Below, piece after piece: positions 1 to 13,000 of a DNA stretch of 64,000 nt. The notes beneath the pieces were generated by a model. That model ran no database searches. It was not told where the DNA came from and worked only from the letters and a program-made list of their open reading frames with translations. Positions within the stretch are counted from its first letter, which is position 1; each line of letters begins with the position of its first letter. Both the position numbers and the translations under genes were made by a program. Source of the stretch: Colias croceus (Eukaryota; Arthropoda; Insecta; Lepidoptera; Pieridae); the NCBI RefSeq assembly GCF_905220415.1, contig NC_059554.1, positions 8,023,001-8,087,000 on the forward strand. The letters are read 5' to 3'.

Positions 1-1086
1 TTAACATTATTATGACATGGATATGTCGAATATTTGGTACCATTAAATAATCGCAAACGTTGCTTCAAGTTAATTTTAGCAATCAGCAGTCTCGAGATCA
101 ATTAGTTAATAGAACGGTGCGGTATCTTATGACGTGAACTCAACAGATGCATAGGTATATTATTTATTCGACCTCAATTTCAACTCTAAATTGGTAAATA
201 GAAATAACCGTATTTTCTGATATGAATAAATTTAGTTTTCATTGATATTATAATATGTATGCAGCTTATACATATAAGCCGAAGTTATTATTATTTTATT
301 AATAAAATAAAAAATAAAATAATAATATGTGGTGTGTAGCTTATTGGACATCGTAGAGCGTAAGCGTGGCCCGATAAGCGAAAAAAGCGTGAAAGCGTAG
401 CGGTTATTGTAGCAGCGTAGCGCAATACGCGTAGCGTGTACCTAAATAATGTAAATACGACCCAGCATCAACTCTGCGCGTTTGTATAAGAATTAGGCGC
501 TTGGAAAGCGTACAACGGCTGACCTTCTGAAGTTTAAGAGATTTTCATTTCATTTCAGTTCAGTTTAAATGTAATTCTATATCGTAGCACATATACCAAT
601 TAGGTAGCATTTACAAAATCACTATCAACAATCAGTATCAATACAGTTATCGGAAAGCGGCGTTCAAGTAATCGGTTAATTGACCGATGCGGTATCATCT
701 GATTCAATATTCCTGTAGTTATCGACATCGTGATTAAATTCATTTCATAATTTAATAAAGTCGTGACCTAGATATGAAAGCTTTTTATTTTGTTCAAAGC
801 AAGACATCATATATATTCATTTTTATATCAATTAATAAAATACAATATTTCAGGTAAAATTATGTAATTGTGTATTTCAATAAAGTTGTGTAACTTTACT
901 TAAAAAAGAAACTCGCTAAAACGTGACTACATTTTGAACAATTTGATAAAAAAAATAAAGAGTTACAAAACAATTTAATTTTATATTTTAAAAGAAATGT
1001 AAAACTCTAGATTAGATTACGGTAATCGAAATTTCTTCTTTTTCTAAGTTTATCATACAAATTCCTACAACGTTATAATATTTCAG
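1..1086. other. Non-coding stretch upstream of first visible exon
   Basis: No coding exon is visible. Because the exon at 1087 needs one base from a preceding exon, this stretch is most likely intron of the PH-domain gene. A patch at about 350-445 is unusually rich in 'gcgtag'/'agcgt' words, which suggests a decayed dispersed repeat. Positions about 283-330 are a simple AT-rich, partly self-complementary run. Confidence 0.5.
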
Positions 1087-4000
1087 GTAAATACTTGTGG
1101 AATTCCTGGTCCGAGGAGTGGGTGGTGCTGTACGATGACTCCACAATGGCCTGGTTCAAGGTAAACTATTTATTTTAAACAATTAATGACATTCATTATA
1201 TATATATATAACTAGGTTTCCGCCCGCGGCTTCGCCCGCGCAGTCAAAGAATTTCCGGGATGGCGTCATTTTCCCGGGATAAAAAATAGCCTATGTCCTT
1301 TCTCGGGTATCAAAATATCTCCATATCAAATTTCATGAAAATTGGTTCAGTAGTTTAGGCGTGATTGAGTAACAGACAGACAGACAGACAGAGTTACTTT
1401 CGCATTTATAATATTAGTATGGATGACCGCCGAGCGCAGCTAGTATAATATCATACTAGCTGCGCTCGGCGGTTTCACCCGCGTGGCTCCGCTCCTGTTG
1501 GTCTTAGCGTGATTATATATAGCCTTCCTCGATGAATGGGCTCTCTAACACCGAAAGAATTTTTCAAATCGGACCAGTAGATCCTAAGATTAGCGCGTTC
1601 AAACAAACTCTTCAGCTTTATAATATTACCTAGTATAGATTAGCTATGTATTATGTAATAAGCAATCTTAAGCATAGCATTGAATAACACTGTTGAGTTG
1701 ATGTTTTTTTCGAAATTTAATTTTACTCAAGCTATACATTTATAGATCAAAGACTGTTTAATTCACATTTATAAAAACTAATTATTTTAATCGACGCTTT
1801 GAACACATTAAGCTTCGAGTGCACAACTTACATATACTTACTGTTTCTAAGTCGTCGAATAGGTTTTGATTTTTTTTGTCTAAAATTTTACTAAATAATG
1901 ATAAGTCGTGTATTATAAATGCTTTTTAGTTTTTCTATGGTCACTGTAAACTTAAATATGAGTAATAACTAAAGGTCCGTAATCATCTAAATTCTACGTT
2001 ATAGTTTCATACAAATAATTTCAATTCATCCTCAATTTTTCCTCAAGATATTCAAATTCTAATCAGCCGGATCACATCGGAATCAGGAGACAGGTGTCCA
2101 TCGAACAAAAGACCTAATCAGATTGATAATTGATTTCAAAGAGACCATTCATCACGTAGAAGGGAGTCACTCCCTTGATCCCATTTTAAGCCTCGACGTT
2201 TCATCTGGTTAAGGATGTGATAAATCACGTTAAAATATTACGGAAATATTCATCCGATAAAATAAAAACTAAAAAGTTTAAGTGGTACATAAGATAACTT
2301 TATATATGTGTTAGTCTAAGTGTAAGTCTGATACATGGGTCTAGTACTTCTAGTAGGTCTGTAGTAATCTGAAATTAATTATATAAATAAAGTCAATAAA
2401 AATGAATAGCAGCTATTCTTTAAGAAGTAACCTTTAAAAATAGTTTTGCTATCATCCTTTTTTAAAAACTAAATAGGTCAAGAAGAGGTCGCACATGAAC
2501 TTTTTCAATAACCATAAATTGTCGAACGATAAAAGTTTTAACTGCAAACGTAGTAAATACTTATAGTACCTACCTACTATAACTTCTTGACGCGTTTTTT
2601 ATGTTAAATGTTATAATAGTTGTAAATTCACCACACGTTAACTCAATTTTTATTATATAAAATTATTGATTAATCAACTGCTTGTCGAGCTCGCAGTTTC
2701 GATCGTATAAAAAACGTAGTAAGTAATTTTCTGGTTTATGCAGATAGCAGATTGTTGGGCGGCAGATAGAAAGAACTAACAAAACTACTTTTGCATTTTT
2801 TATCATAAAAATATCAGATAAGTTTAAATGCGAAATAACCGCACTAAAAGTTTTTACAAACTCATATCTGACTATAAAATACAACTGCAATTACGCGTTA
2901 ATCGCGCGATATACAAAGCCTTACAAAAGCGACGTTTTGTTTAAAGTATCTTCACGGTTACTTTAAAGTATAATCTCACTACTTAATCACCCTTCGCGGG
3001 TTGAAGTACAACGATGGCGGCGAGAGAGACAGGTGACAATAGCTCTCAGCTATGTAACGAACGCCGAAGGACACTTCTTTAAAATGTTTAACTTTTACCG
3101 TAATATTTTCTTCAGCCTGAAGTTAAATAGGGTGCAAATGGTTGTTAAGGACCTTGCTTTTTCCCCTAAGAATAATCTAGAAGCCGAGAGACTCATTTGA
3201 AAACCTTGTTTTAAAAGCTATACAAAATATTGACGTGGATTTAAATTGCACGGATTAAAATGCATAAAACGTATTTGCCCACAGCTGTTTTGTTTTGCTT
3301 TCACAATTTTTATAATGGGAAGAGTTTTATTTTGTCCAATGCAACTGAATACATATATACTTTGTACGCTAGGAAAATAATTACTGGTACAAAATTGTAA
3401 CGACGCTGGTGTACTAAAAGCGAAAAGTTTCTTTGCAACGCAAATATATCCTCGTCATCTTGCAATGTGATATTACGCTGCAAAAAATCAGGTTTAATTT
3501 CAGATTCTTAAACATCTTAGACTTTTTTCTGTTAATAATTCTGGTTTCTTTGACGACGACATTATAAAAAGAAAATATAAATATTATAAACTTTTAGATT
3601 AATACCAAGTCTCTGAATGATAACTCAGAGCCCTAATAAATAAAAATAAAAAATAATTTTTTTTATTTATTTATTTTATTTATTTATTTTTTTTTATGAT
3701 ATAATGTACATTGATGCAATCATAAACTCATTCGAGTTTTTCTGTGCACCATAAGCCCACAAACCGCTACATAATATGTTTTAACTTATTGTTAGTTCTT
3801 AATCCTAATGAGGGTACTTAGAAATTTTTTTAGTGACGAGCGACATCGGTAATCTTGCTGGCCGTGTAAACATACAGTATGCTCCTTTCGTGAATCTATA
3901 ATTTTGTATTATTTGTATTTATATTTAGATAAAATTAGTAATAAGTTCTTAATATTTTAGAGTTATTAGAAGGTTTTTTTTTATAATAGTTTATTTATAT

Positions 4001-7000
4001 TTACTAAAAAGTATTGCTTTAGTTTGAATTTTAGATTTTTGTGAGTTATTGAATCTCTTAAAGATATAGGTAGTTTGTTGATGAGACAGGGTACCATATA
4101 ATTTAACGTTCTCTTCCCGTGATGGTTTGTAAAAGATGGAAGTTTTAGCGTAGCGTTTGTGACGTTACGAGTTATTATATTATTATGAGGCGTTTTTTTA
4201 ATTTTATTTATGTCAATATTAAAGAATTCCTCTTTTAAAAGTGTTAGATTAATTTTTTCATGTATCGGTATGATTTTACACAGTTCAAATAATTTACGAT
4301 ATTCATTTTTATATTTAGCCTTAATGTTATATGGAACGATCGTTTTAAGTAGTCTTAATTGGAGTGTGTATATTTTGTCAAGATTGGTCTTACAAGTCCG
4401 TCCGTAGCTAGATAATCCATATGAGATAATTGATTCGGCTAGTGATTTGTAAAGCAATAATAAAGTTTTGTAGGGAATTTTGTGTTTAATTATCGAAAAT
4501 TTAGCCAGGATACACCTCAATCTATCACACACTCCGTTAATATGTTCTTGCCAGTTCAGTCTGCTATCAATAGTAACACCCAAGTATGTTTGATAATCTA
4601 CAATATCTATAGCGTTACAGTTAAATTGATATATTATTGAATGAGAATATTAAATAAATTTTAATATTCTCATTCATAGAGTCAACGTGTCTATATGAAT
4701 TAATTGATATATTATATCGTATTTAGACTGAATGATAGTTCATTCATATGAAAAGGAATTTCACAACAAATTCAGTTACTAGTTTCCGGCGCTCAAACAA
4801 ATTAAATTTCGGCCGTGTCTACGAACAGAGCCAGTCTGTGGTAAACCTTCATAAAAATCAAGAGGAAAGATTGAAGCAAACACCGCGTAAACTGATTCCT
4901 GTATTCGTTTGGCGCTAATGTAAGAAAAAAGCGGATTTTTATCAAAAGCATGTATATTTTATTATTCAAAATGGAAGTGAAAACTTGAAACAGTCTGAGT
5001 GTTATCAGATTTTTTCCCTAGTATTGTAAAAGAAGACAGTCAGACAAATTACTCGTAAATAATCTTACTTAAATAAATCTAACCAATTGGATACTGCAAC
5101 TATCAAAAGCAATCGGAAAAACTCTAGAGTTGTAAGACGTAATTAAAGATAAATTTTATTATCTGTTCTATTATTTCCTGTTGTGTGATTTTGCCAGCGC
5201 TGCCTTGCGGTTATTATAAATACAAATTAATTAAACTTATTAATTAATTAATTGCCGCTGCCGCAGTATTGAAGCGCATTATTCATAATCAAAATTCACT
5301 CTTTGATTAAATACAACTTTACTGACTTAAAATAAGCGATATTTTATAGATGAAATTGTATATCTTTTAACCTGTAGTTTGTACCACACACTTATGCCAA
5401 GTTATTATAAGTTTTTGTCGCAATAATCCGAAGAAGCCGTCACTACGATTGGTCGGTTATTCTGCTTGAAAGCTCCATCTCCACTCTGAGATCTTTCTGT
5501 ATACGTATAATGTTATTTTCTAACTTGATTTATATTCATATGAAGATTAGATTACGATATACTTTGGATATAAATTGAGCATACGAGTAAAATACAACGT
5601 CTCTACATTTATAAGTCTTTATAGGTATTAAAATAAATATTTAATATTTATCGGTTGTATATTTTTGTGTAATAATGTTAATTTCAATCTTTACTAGTTA
5701 GCGTTAGCTACTATTAAGTATTCTGTGTCTACCTTGTGTCTATACTATGTATAAAAATGAATCGCAAAATGTGTTGGTTAGCGCATAACTCGAGAACGGC
5801 TTAACCGATTTCGTTAATTCTTTTTTTATAATAATCCTTGAAGTTCGAAGATGGTTTGAAGAAAACGTAAACATGGACCACGGGCGAAGCCGGGGCGGAG
5901 CGCTAGTAAGTTTATAAAATGAAAAAGCATCAACTTTTGCGTCGCTCTAATGTTGTTTTTGAAAGTAAAACGGTTTCACGATACGATTTGAATCATTAAA
6001 GAGATAGCTATTTGGCTAATGAAAATTGTTAGTCTATCCAGTAAAGAGCAGATAAATCTCGACACTGATTGTAAACCGCTGGTAATCAATAGAATACATG
6101 AACAGAACGTTCTAGGTAGTTAGAGTTTGATGCAGCTAAAAGATAAGACTGTACATAACATTTCAAACATTGGATCGTTTAGTCAGCGGAGATTGTATCA
6201 CTACATGTCATACACATATCAACATATTTGACGATACTAGAAAAATAACATGAACTCACAAATATTTTTCCCGGAATTTGATGTATCTAAACAAATTACA
6301 CACCTAAAACATTGACAGATCTACCGGCAACTCCTGCAAAAAAGCTTATGGTGTAAGCTCTTTACTTGTATCATACAAAATTTGAATATGTAGTCTATTT
6401 TGTATATTCTATAGTGTAATACAGACAGCCTTATGTTTGGACTTAAGAAACCACGTCTAAACTACGCCAGACTTAATAGAACTAATTTGATTAAGCCAGT
6501 TAGTAAATTACCAAAAGCTTGGAGAATAATGTTTACTTCGCTACTTAGGAGATCAATTATTAAATGAGATATGAAGTTCATTCGTCCTCCAATACATACA
6601 CACACGCATGACACAGACAGGATTTAATTTTCCATGCAAATAAAAAAAGCGTATAGACAAGGCAAAAACTGCAGGCCTGTATTTCATGCATATTCCAACA
6701 ACCGCTTTAATATTCCACGACCATCCATCCTCTTCTGTCAGCGACAAACGAGGTTTTTTCATAATAATGATGACAATTTATTCTTGTCGGCCATCTTGGA
6801 TAGCTTATTCGAGACGGTAACAATGCGATTAATTAAAACGCTATCTCTTTTATTATTATCTTTTAACAAGATGCCATTTGCGATGGTATAGTTCTCTCCA
6901 AGTGGACTTTACGAGGTTCATAATACACTGTTATAATACAGACAGTAGGTACTTGCTGTGAGTGTTTTTATCTACAGAAAAAAATTGTATGATTTAATTA

Positions 7001-10000
7001 AATATCTGTTGATATCACTATTTAATTTAATAACAGTTTAGAGTTGAGGTCAAACAATGAGAGAGGAGTAAAGAAGACAACTTAAGACTTTTTCCTGTAG
7101 TCTACTATCTTTCTTAATGTTTAGTTCCAGATGAAATTATTGCAGCTACGATAGAAAAATAGTGATGTTATACCAACGAAGATCTTTCTCGAACCCTTCC
7201 TCGATCAGCGCGCGACATATCCACACGATATAAATCTCCTGTAAAGAGAGTGTCACTCAACTATAATTGATGGAGCGTTCGGAATGCCTGCCTTTGTTGG
7301 GAAACGATTCGTTTTGGAAACTATACACACCGGCACAATTAGCGGAACAAAAAAAAAAGTGAGACTATGAGATAATAACGCATATATTTGACGAAAATGT
7401 AATTAGATACAAAATAACAAGTTAATTAACATCTTTTAACAACGACTTTGAAAAGTCTTCGCTATTTTTTATTGAAAAATTAAGAAATTTGAAATAAGTG
7501 AAATTTTTAGATGATTATGAACAGTTATGAACCATCACAAAAAATAAAAAAAGTAAGCATTAAATGATTTAACAATAAAATTAAAGCAAAATTAATAACG
7601 AGTGTTTCCCCCTCTTGCTCTGATTACGGTTTCCATTCGTCTGGGCTTGCTACAGATTATGTTATCGATGATTTCTTGAGGCAACCGCTCCTACTTCTCA
7701 AGTAATTCGTTTCCAAGTTCATTCAGATTGTTGGGGGGTGGCATTCTGGATTTAACCCTTCTTTTTAGCAAGTCCCAGACATGCTTTATCGGATTCATAT
7801 CGGGGGAATTTGCTGGCCACTGCATCACCGGTATACTTACGTGGCTCAGATATACCTGTACCGATTGTGCACTATGAGCACGAGCATTATCTTGCATTAG
7901 AATAAAGTATTCACCAATAAATGGGGCAAATGGTACAACATGTTCTTCTTAAATGTCTCTGATGTATCTATCTGCTGTCATGGTCCCTCCTGTGACTATC
8001 AATAATTCCGTGCGAGTTCTCAAACATATCCCTCCCCAAACCATTATCGAGCCGCCACCATAAGACACTGTGTGTTCAAAATTAGACTATATTTGGCGTT
8101 CTCCTCTGTGTCTCCATATTCGCTGTCTTCCATTGATCTGTTTTAAAAGAACTCTGCACTCATCAGTAAAGAGAACCTGCTGCCATTCGTTCAAATCCCA
8201 GACGATTTTCTCGCGTATCGGTTTCTGTTCCGCTAATTGTGCCGGTGTGTGTATTTTAATTATTACCGTGTAGGGACTTATGTCCGATTTCAGAAATTCT
8301 GGATGTGTTTTGTTTACTTATCTGTCAGTTAAAATGACAGATGAATGTTGAAAATATTTAAGAGTGATAAATTATAGGATCAGGGATAGCTACTTCAAGC
8401 AAGTGATGACACCGGTCTTTAGAAATACGTATGAATAAATTAGAGATATTGTTTAGACAGAATTGCAATGAAAATAAGAATCATTCGAAATTTTTGCTTT
8501 TTCAGTTCATAGTATTGAAACATGTTGGTGGTAGGGCAATTTTTCTTCTTTATGATGATCACTTTTAAAGTATAACGGGAAGAAGACATTGGCCGTCTCA
8601 AGTTCGAGTATCAAATTAACGGAATCTACGAGTTGTACATTTCCAAGTAACTAATGAAGAATAGTTGGAAAGTACTCCGTGATAAATCCTCGTGTACAAG
8701 CCGATGCAATAAAGAGCTTCATTGAACCGAGAGAAATATTTATACTCAGTCGGTAGGACAGAAAGTTAATCAACAAATTGAAACCAATCATAAGTTAGCT
8801 GCGTCGGCTATATAATTTATGAGCCGTGAAAATAAAGGTTCAGTTGTAGTAATTACACTTGGCTGAGATATAGAATTATTGCGTAAAAGGAGCTGATAGT
8901 ATCCGCTTGCCTAGAGCCATGCTGTTAATCGATTTGTTGAAGTTCCTTGTACTTGTTTGATCATTTTCGCGCTAGTTTGAAAGTTTTGTAAGCGATAAAA
9001 CTTCTAGATCAGTAATTATTTTTCTTCAGTTTACAGTTACAGCAGTGTTTATTTGTTTGGAATTTACTTTGCTTTATTTGTATAAGAGAAAAATTTCTTA
9101 TATTTCTTAATGATGCTTATCCAATGCTGTCTACTTTATCTTCTATACCAGTCCTATGTAAAAAATAAAAAAATAAATAAAATATTTATTAGCAACTTCA
9201 AATATAACATTACAATATTGCTCTGCCTTCTGAATTAGGTAATTACCTGTATCTCAGAAGGCAGTGCTATATTATGTTGAACCCGTGTTTTCGCTCGCAT
9301 GTTATCTGTCAAAAGTATAAGTACCATTCACTGTTATAAACTATTTTTGTATTTGTAAAAGTAATTGACCTAAAATGATATAAGTAGTGGTAGTAAGTAG
9401 AGTAAGTAGTGGCATCCATAAGATAATTGACCTAATAGGAACATAATGTTACATTACCTATCGAGCAAACGTTGCAAATATTTCACATGTCGTCCAATTA
9501 CTTATACCAAAGTATTAATTGAAGGTGACAATGCTGCTGAGCGCGGCAAGAACGATGCAGACAATTTTGATACCAAGTTCATTAGAATAGCATTGAATAT
9601 CGCTTGCATTACATAATATTGTAGGTAGGCAACTGTTCAACTACGGTAAGCATTTTGATTAGTTTTCAGTTCAGTTTGTGCTTTGAGAGAATACCGCTCT
9701 TTAATCACTCGACTTGGCCTTTCTACATCATTACTCTTATGTTTCTATAGTTACACAGTTAATTGTACTGCGAGATTTCTTCATTGATACGTTAGGACCT
9801 ATAGTTCCTAGTTTTATAAAATTACTAAAACCAAACAGAACCTTAAGTATAAACTTTCAAACCAGTAGCAATTTAATATTTAAAATGATTCTCTTATGTG
9901 AACTTTATAGATTTCTTAGTTATATTTAAGAATATACTTTTATGCAAAATAAAAGATCGAACACGTTTCTTATCATAGTCGAAACGTGAGCAAGCCAACG

Positions 10001-13000
10001 AGCTCTACGCGCCGCTACGATTTACGAAAACTGTTTAAATCGCGCATAATACAATCTATTTTTCATCGTTTAAATTCCTGATAACATTCGTGTTCGTAGA
10101 TGAAACATTCGTAAAATTGGTGTAAGCAAAAATACGCGTAATCAAAGCGAAAAGGTTGGAAGTGCCCTGTTTACACATGCGTGTATTCGTCTCGCTAATC
10201 GCCTTACTATTCGCACGAATATGTAAATGCACCATTAAACGTTTTATTTCCACAGGACGCGTCCGGCAAGTGCATGGCAACACAGAAACATCTCGTAAAG
10301 GAGAGTCCAGAGATGCTGGCTATCGCCACGTGGACGGGTCAAGTGCCGCGGCGACCGCCGCTGCCACCGGGGGCCAAGTTGTCACAGTTGATGGCCCTTG
10401 GCTCCCGGAGGGACCCCAGGAGGGTCGTGTGGATGCTTGCCAAGTCGGACGCCGAAATGAAGTAAGCTAATTGGGCATTTATCAGTATGTTGTCATTGTT
10501 AAAGAATTACAGAATTGTCCTATTTATGTGATATTCAATAATTCTTTTTCCATGTACTTTTAAGAGAGGTGCATTAAAATACAATACACCTTAAGTAGTA
10601 GATATTTAAGTATAGTAACCAATCTGAAATAATATGTTATGTAAATTAAGTAGAATGAAAAGTGTAAAAAATTATAAGAGAACGTAAATAGCACAACACA
10701 CATTTAATTTCGTTAAAAGACTTATCGCAAAGGGTGTAGTCTCCGCGTCTCAGACGCAAAAGAAAATAAAAATTCAATTTACTTTATTATACGTTGAATT
10801 ATAGCAGATGGATTCATTTGATGGGGAATGATCAGAATAATGTTTTTATGTACATTTTTCATTGCTTTTGCGAGGCCTTTGCAAAATATTTTAGCTTTTA
10901 AATACTGATTGATATTAACTCCCATGTTTTAAGGATTTTCTCAAAAAACACACCTTCATTTATTATTAAACCTATTAAGAAACTCGAAAAGGTTTACAAA
11001 ATATATAGATTTTAATAAATTGATAATATAATGATTCTTCATTGTATTGCAAACAATAAGATAAATATTCGTAAAAGTTAAGCGATAGGAATATCGTGTC
11101 ATCGTTAATAAATCGACACATCCAAACAGGGCTTATCCAAGTTACAAAAAAACAATTCGAACTGTTTACGCACATACCCATAGAGTGGTTATTTATCGCT
11201 CTCATCCTCGCCGGATTACCACTTCTACGACATTCGGAGGGCGGGCAATTTTTTCGCAAACGCTACGTCATTTCCGACAGCCCCACGTTCCTAACTTATT
11301 TGATACTTTTTATTGTTCAAACTCGTTCGTTATTAAAACTTTATCTACGTGTATAATAAAACAATAAAACTTCCGTTTAAGATAAATTTCGAAAGTCTTG
11401 CGAACGTCGAAGAAATTTTTTCTAAGAATAGTGAAACGTTTCCGGTTTTCCGATTCGTAATCGTATTGGATAGAATGTTAAAAGAACTGTAATCTCTGAA
11501 AAAAATAGATAATTCCAAGTTTACGTATTAAGTACCTACTGAAGATACAATTTCAGTAATCAGTAATATAATTTTGTCGATAATAATTTATTCACAAATA
11601 AGACTCCAGACAGACGACAGTTTGCAGAGTTAACATGCATTGTAAAAAAATGAAAATGAAACATGGTTGATGACAGAAAAATTATCTCTTTCAAACTCTA
11701 CTTTGTTAGCAGAGTAGAATGGAACGAGACAATATGTGATTAAAAATTCTTTAGCACTAGAATCTAGAGATAAAACTTTTCTATGTAAATTATTATCCTC
11801 TTTAAGTTTTCCTTTATGACTATGGATTTCACATTACTCAGAGAACAATTTTCCTATCCACGTGCAACAAAGAGCGAGATACTAATTATCTCCGTTCCCT
11901 TATTAAGGTAACAAATGCGTACAACCTTTGTAATATAGAAAGTAATAACGCCTGCGTAATTTATACGGCATCTCGCTGATGGACATCTTGCTCGTAATTT
12001 TAATGAGGCGCTTTAAAAGTCTTAAAAGTTCGCACATCAGCTGAATTTCGTAAACGTATTTTACTTATAATGTTGATAAAAAAATTATTAGGGCTTAATT
12101 ATAAAGCTTCCAATTAATAGTTTACTGAGAGGTTTATAAACATACGAGCATACGAGTATTATGCCATTAGCGACATACAGTTCGTTTATTTTGAAAGTGA
12201 TATCGAAAAAGTTTTTACTCCTCGGGGAATAGGAAAGTGATTGGATAGCGTAGGTCACCGCCATATATTATGTATTGGCTTATGATACAAGTTCAATATG
12301 TATGTATATTTTTAATGAAAATTGTTATAGGATTATAATTTTTAAAAAGACCCAGGCATTGGTTTTCTTGCATTTTCATAGATATTTTTAATTTATTTCT
12401 TTGTTTTATATAATCTTATCACATATAATATTATTACACTCGCATATTATTTTAAACCTTTATCATAGATACCTATTCTTAATAAAATTAGACAGGCGCT
12501 ATCTTTATTTTTTTTTTTGCGCGTTTTCACTATTCGCTTTAAAAGGCGTATGGATAAATTATATTATGTACTTAACATTTTTTTAAACATCCTTCTGAAT
12601 ACCAATATACCTATATACCTACTTGAGAAGAATGAATCGAGAGATTGAAATCAATCAAATTGTATAAAAGTGTCGTTGATAGCTCTACATTAATATACCT
12701 ATTTCCAATTCGATATATTTTTAGAATAAATTATTTCACACCGTCAATAAATAAAACCTTTTTAACTAACTACAAAAAAAATTCACACGAAAAAAATGAT
12801 CATTGAAAAGTAAATTCGAAACAAGCTGCGTGCATAAAAATATCTCATTTGTACGTGACCAGCGAACTGAAATGTAATAGAATAAGGATTGGACGTACAC
12901 GTAAAGTATACTTTTCAGGCAGTATATTACCCGGCTTCACCTTTTGTCAGGGACCTCAGAGGCGCTGGGCTAAATAAAAGAGAGAACTGACAAATGAGCG

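Noticed and set aside
10156..10470. 104-codon plus-strand ORF overlapping PH exon 2
   Set aside because: Out-of-frame shadow; the frame MATQKHLVKESPEML continues the PH domain and ends at a proper donor.
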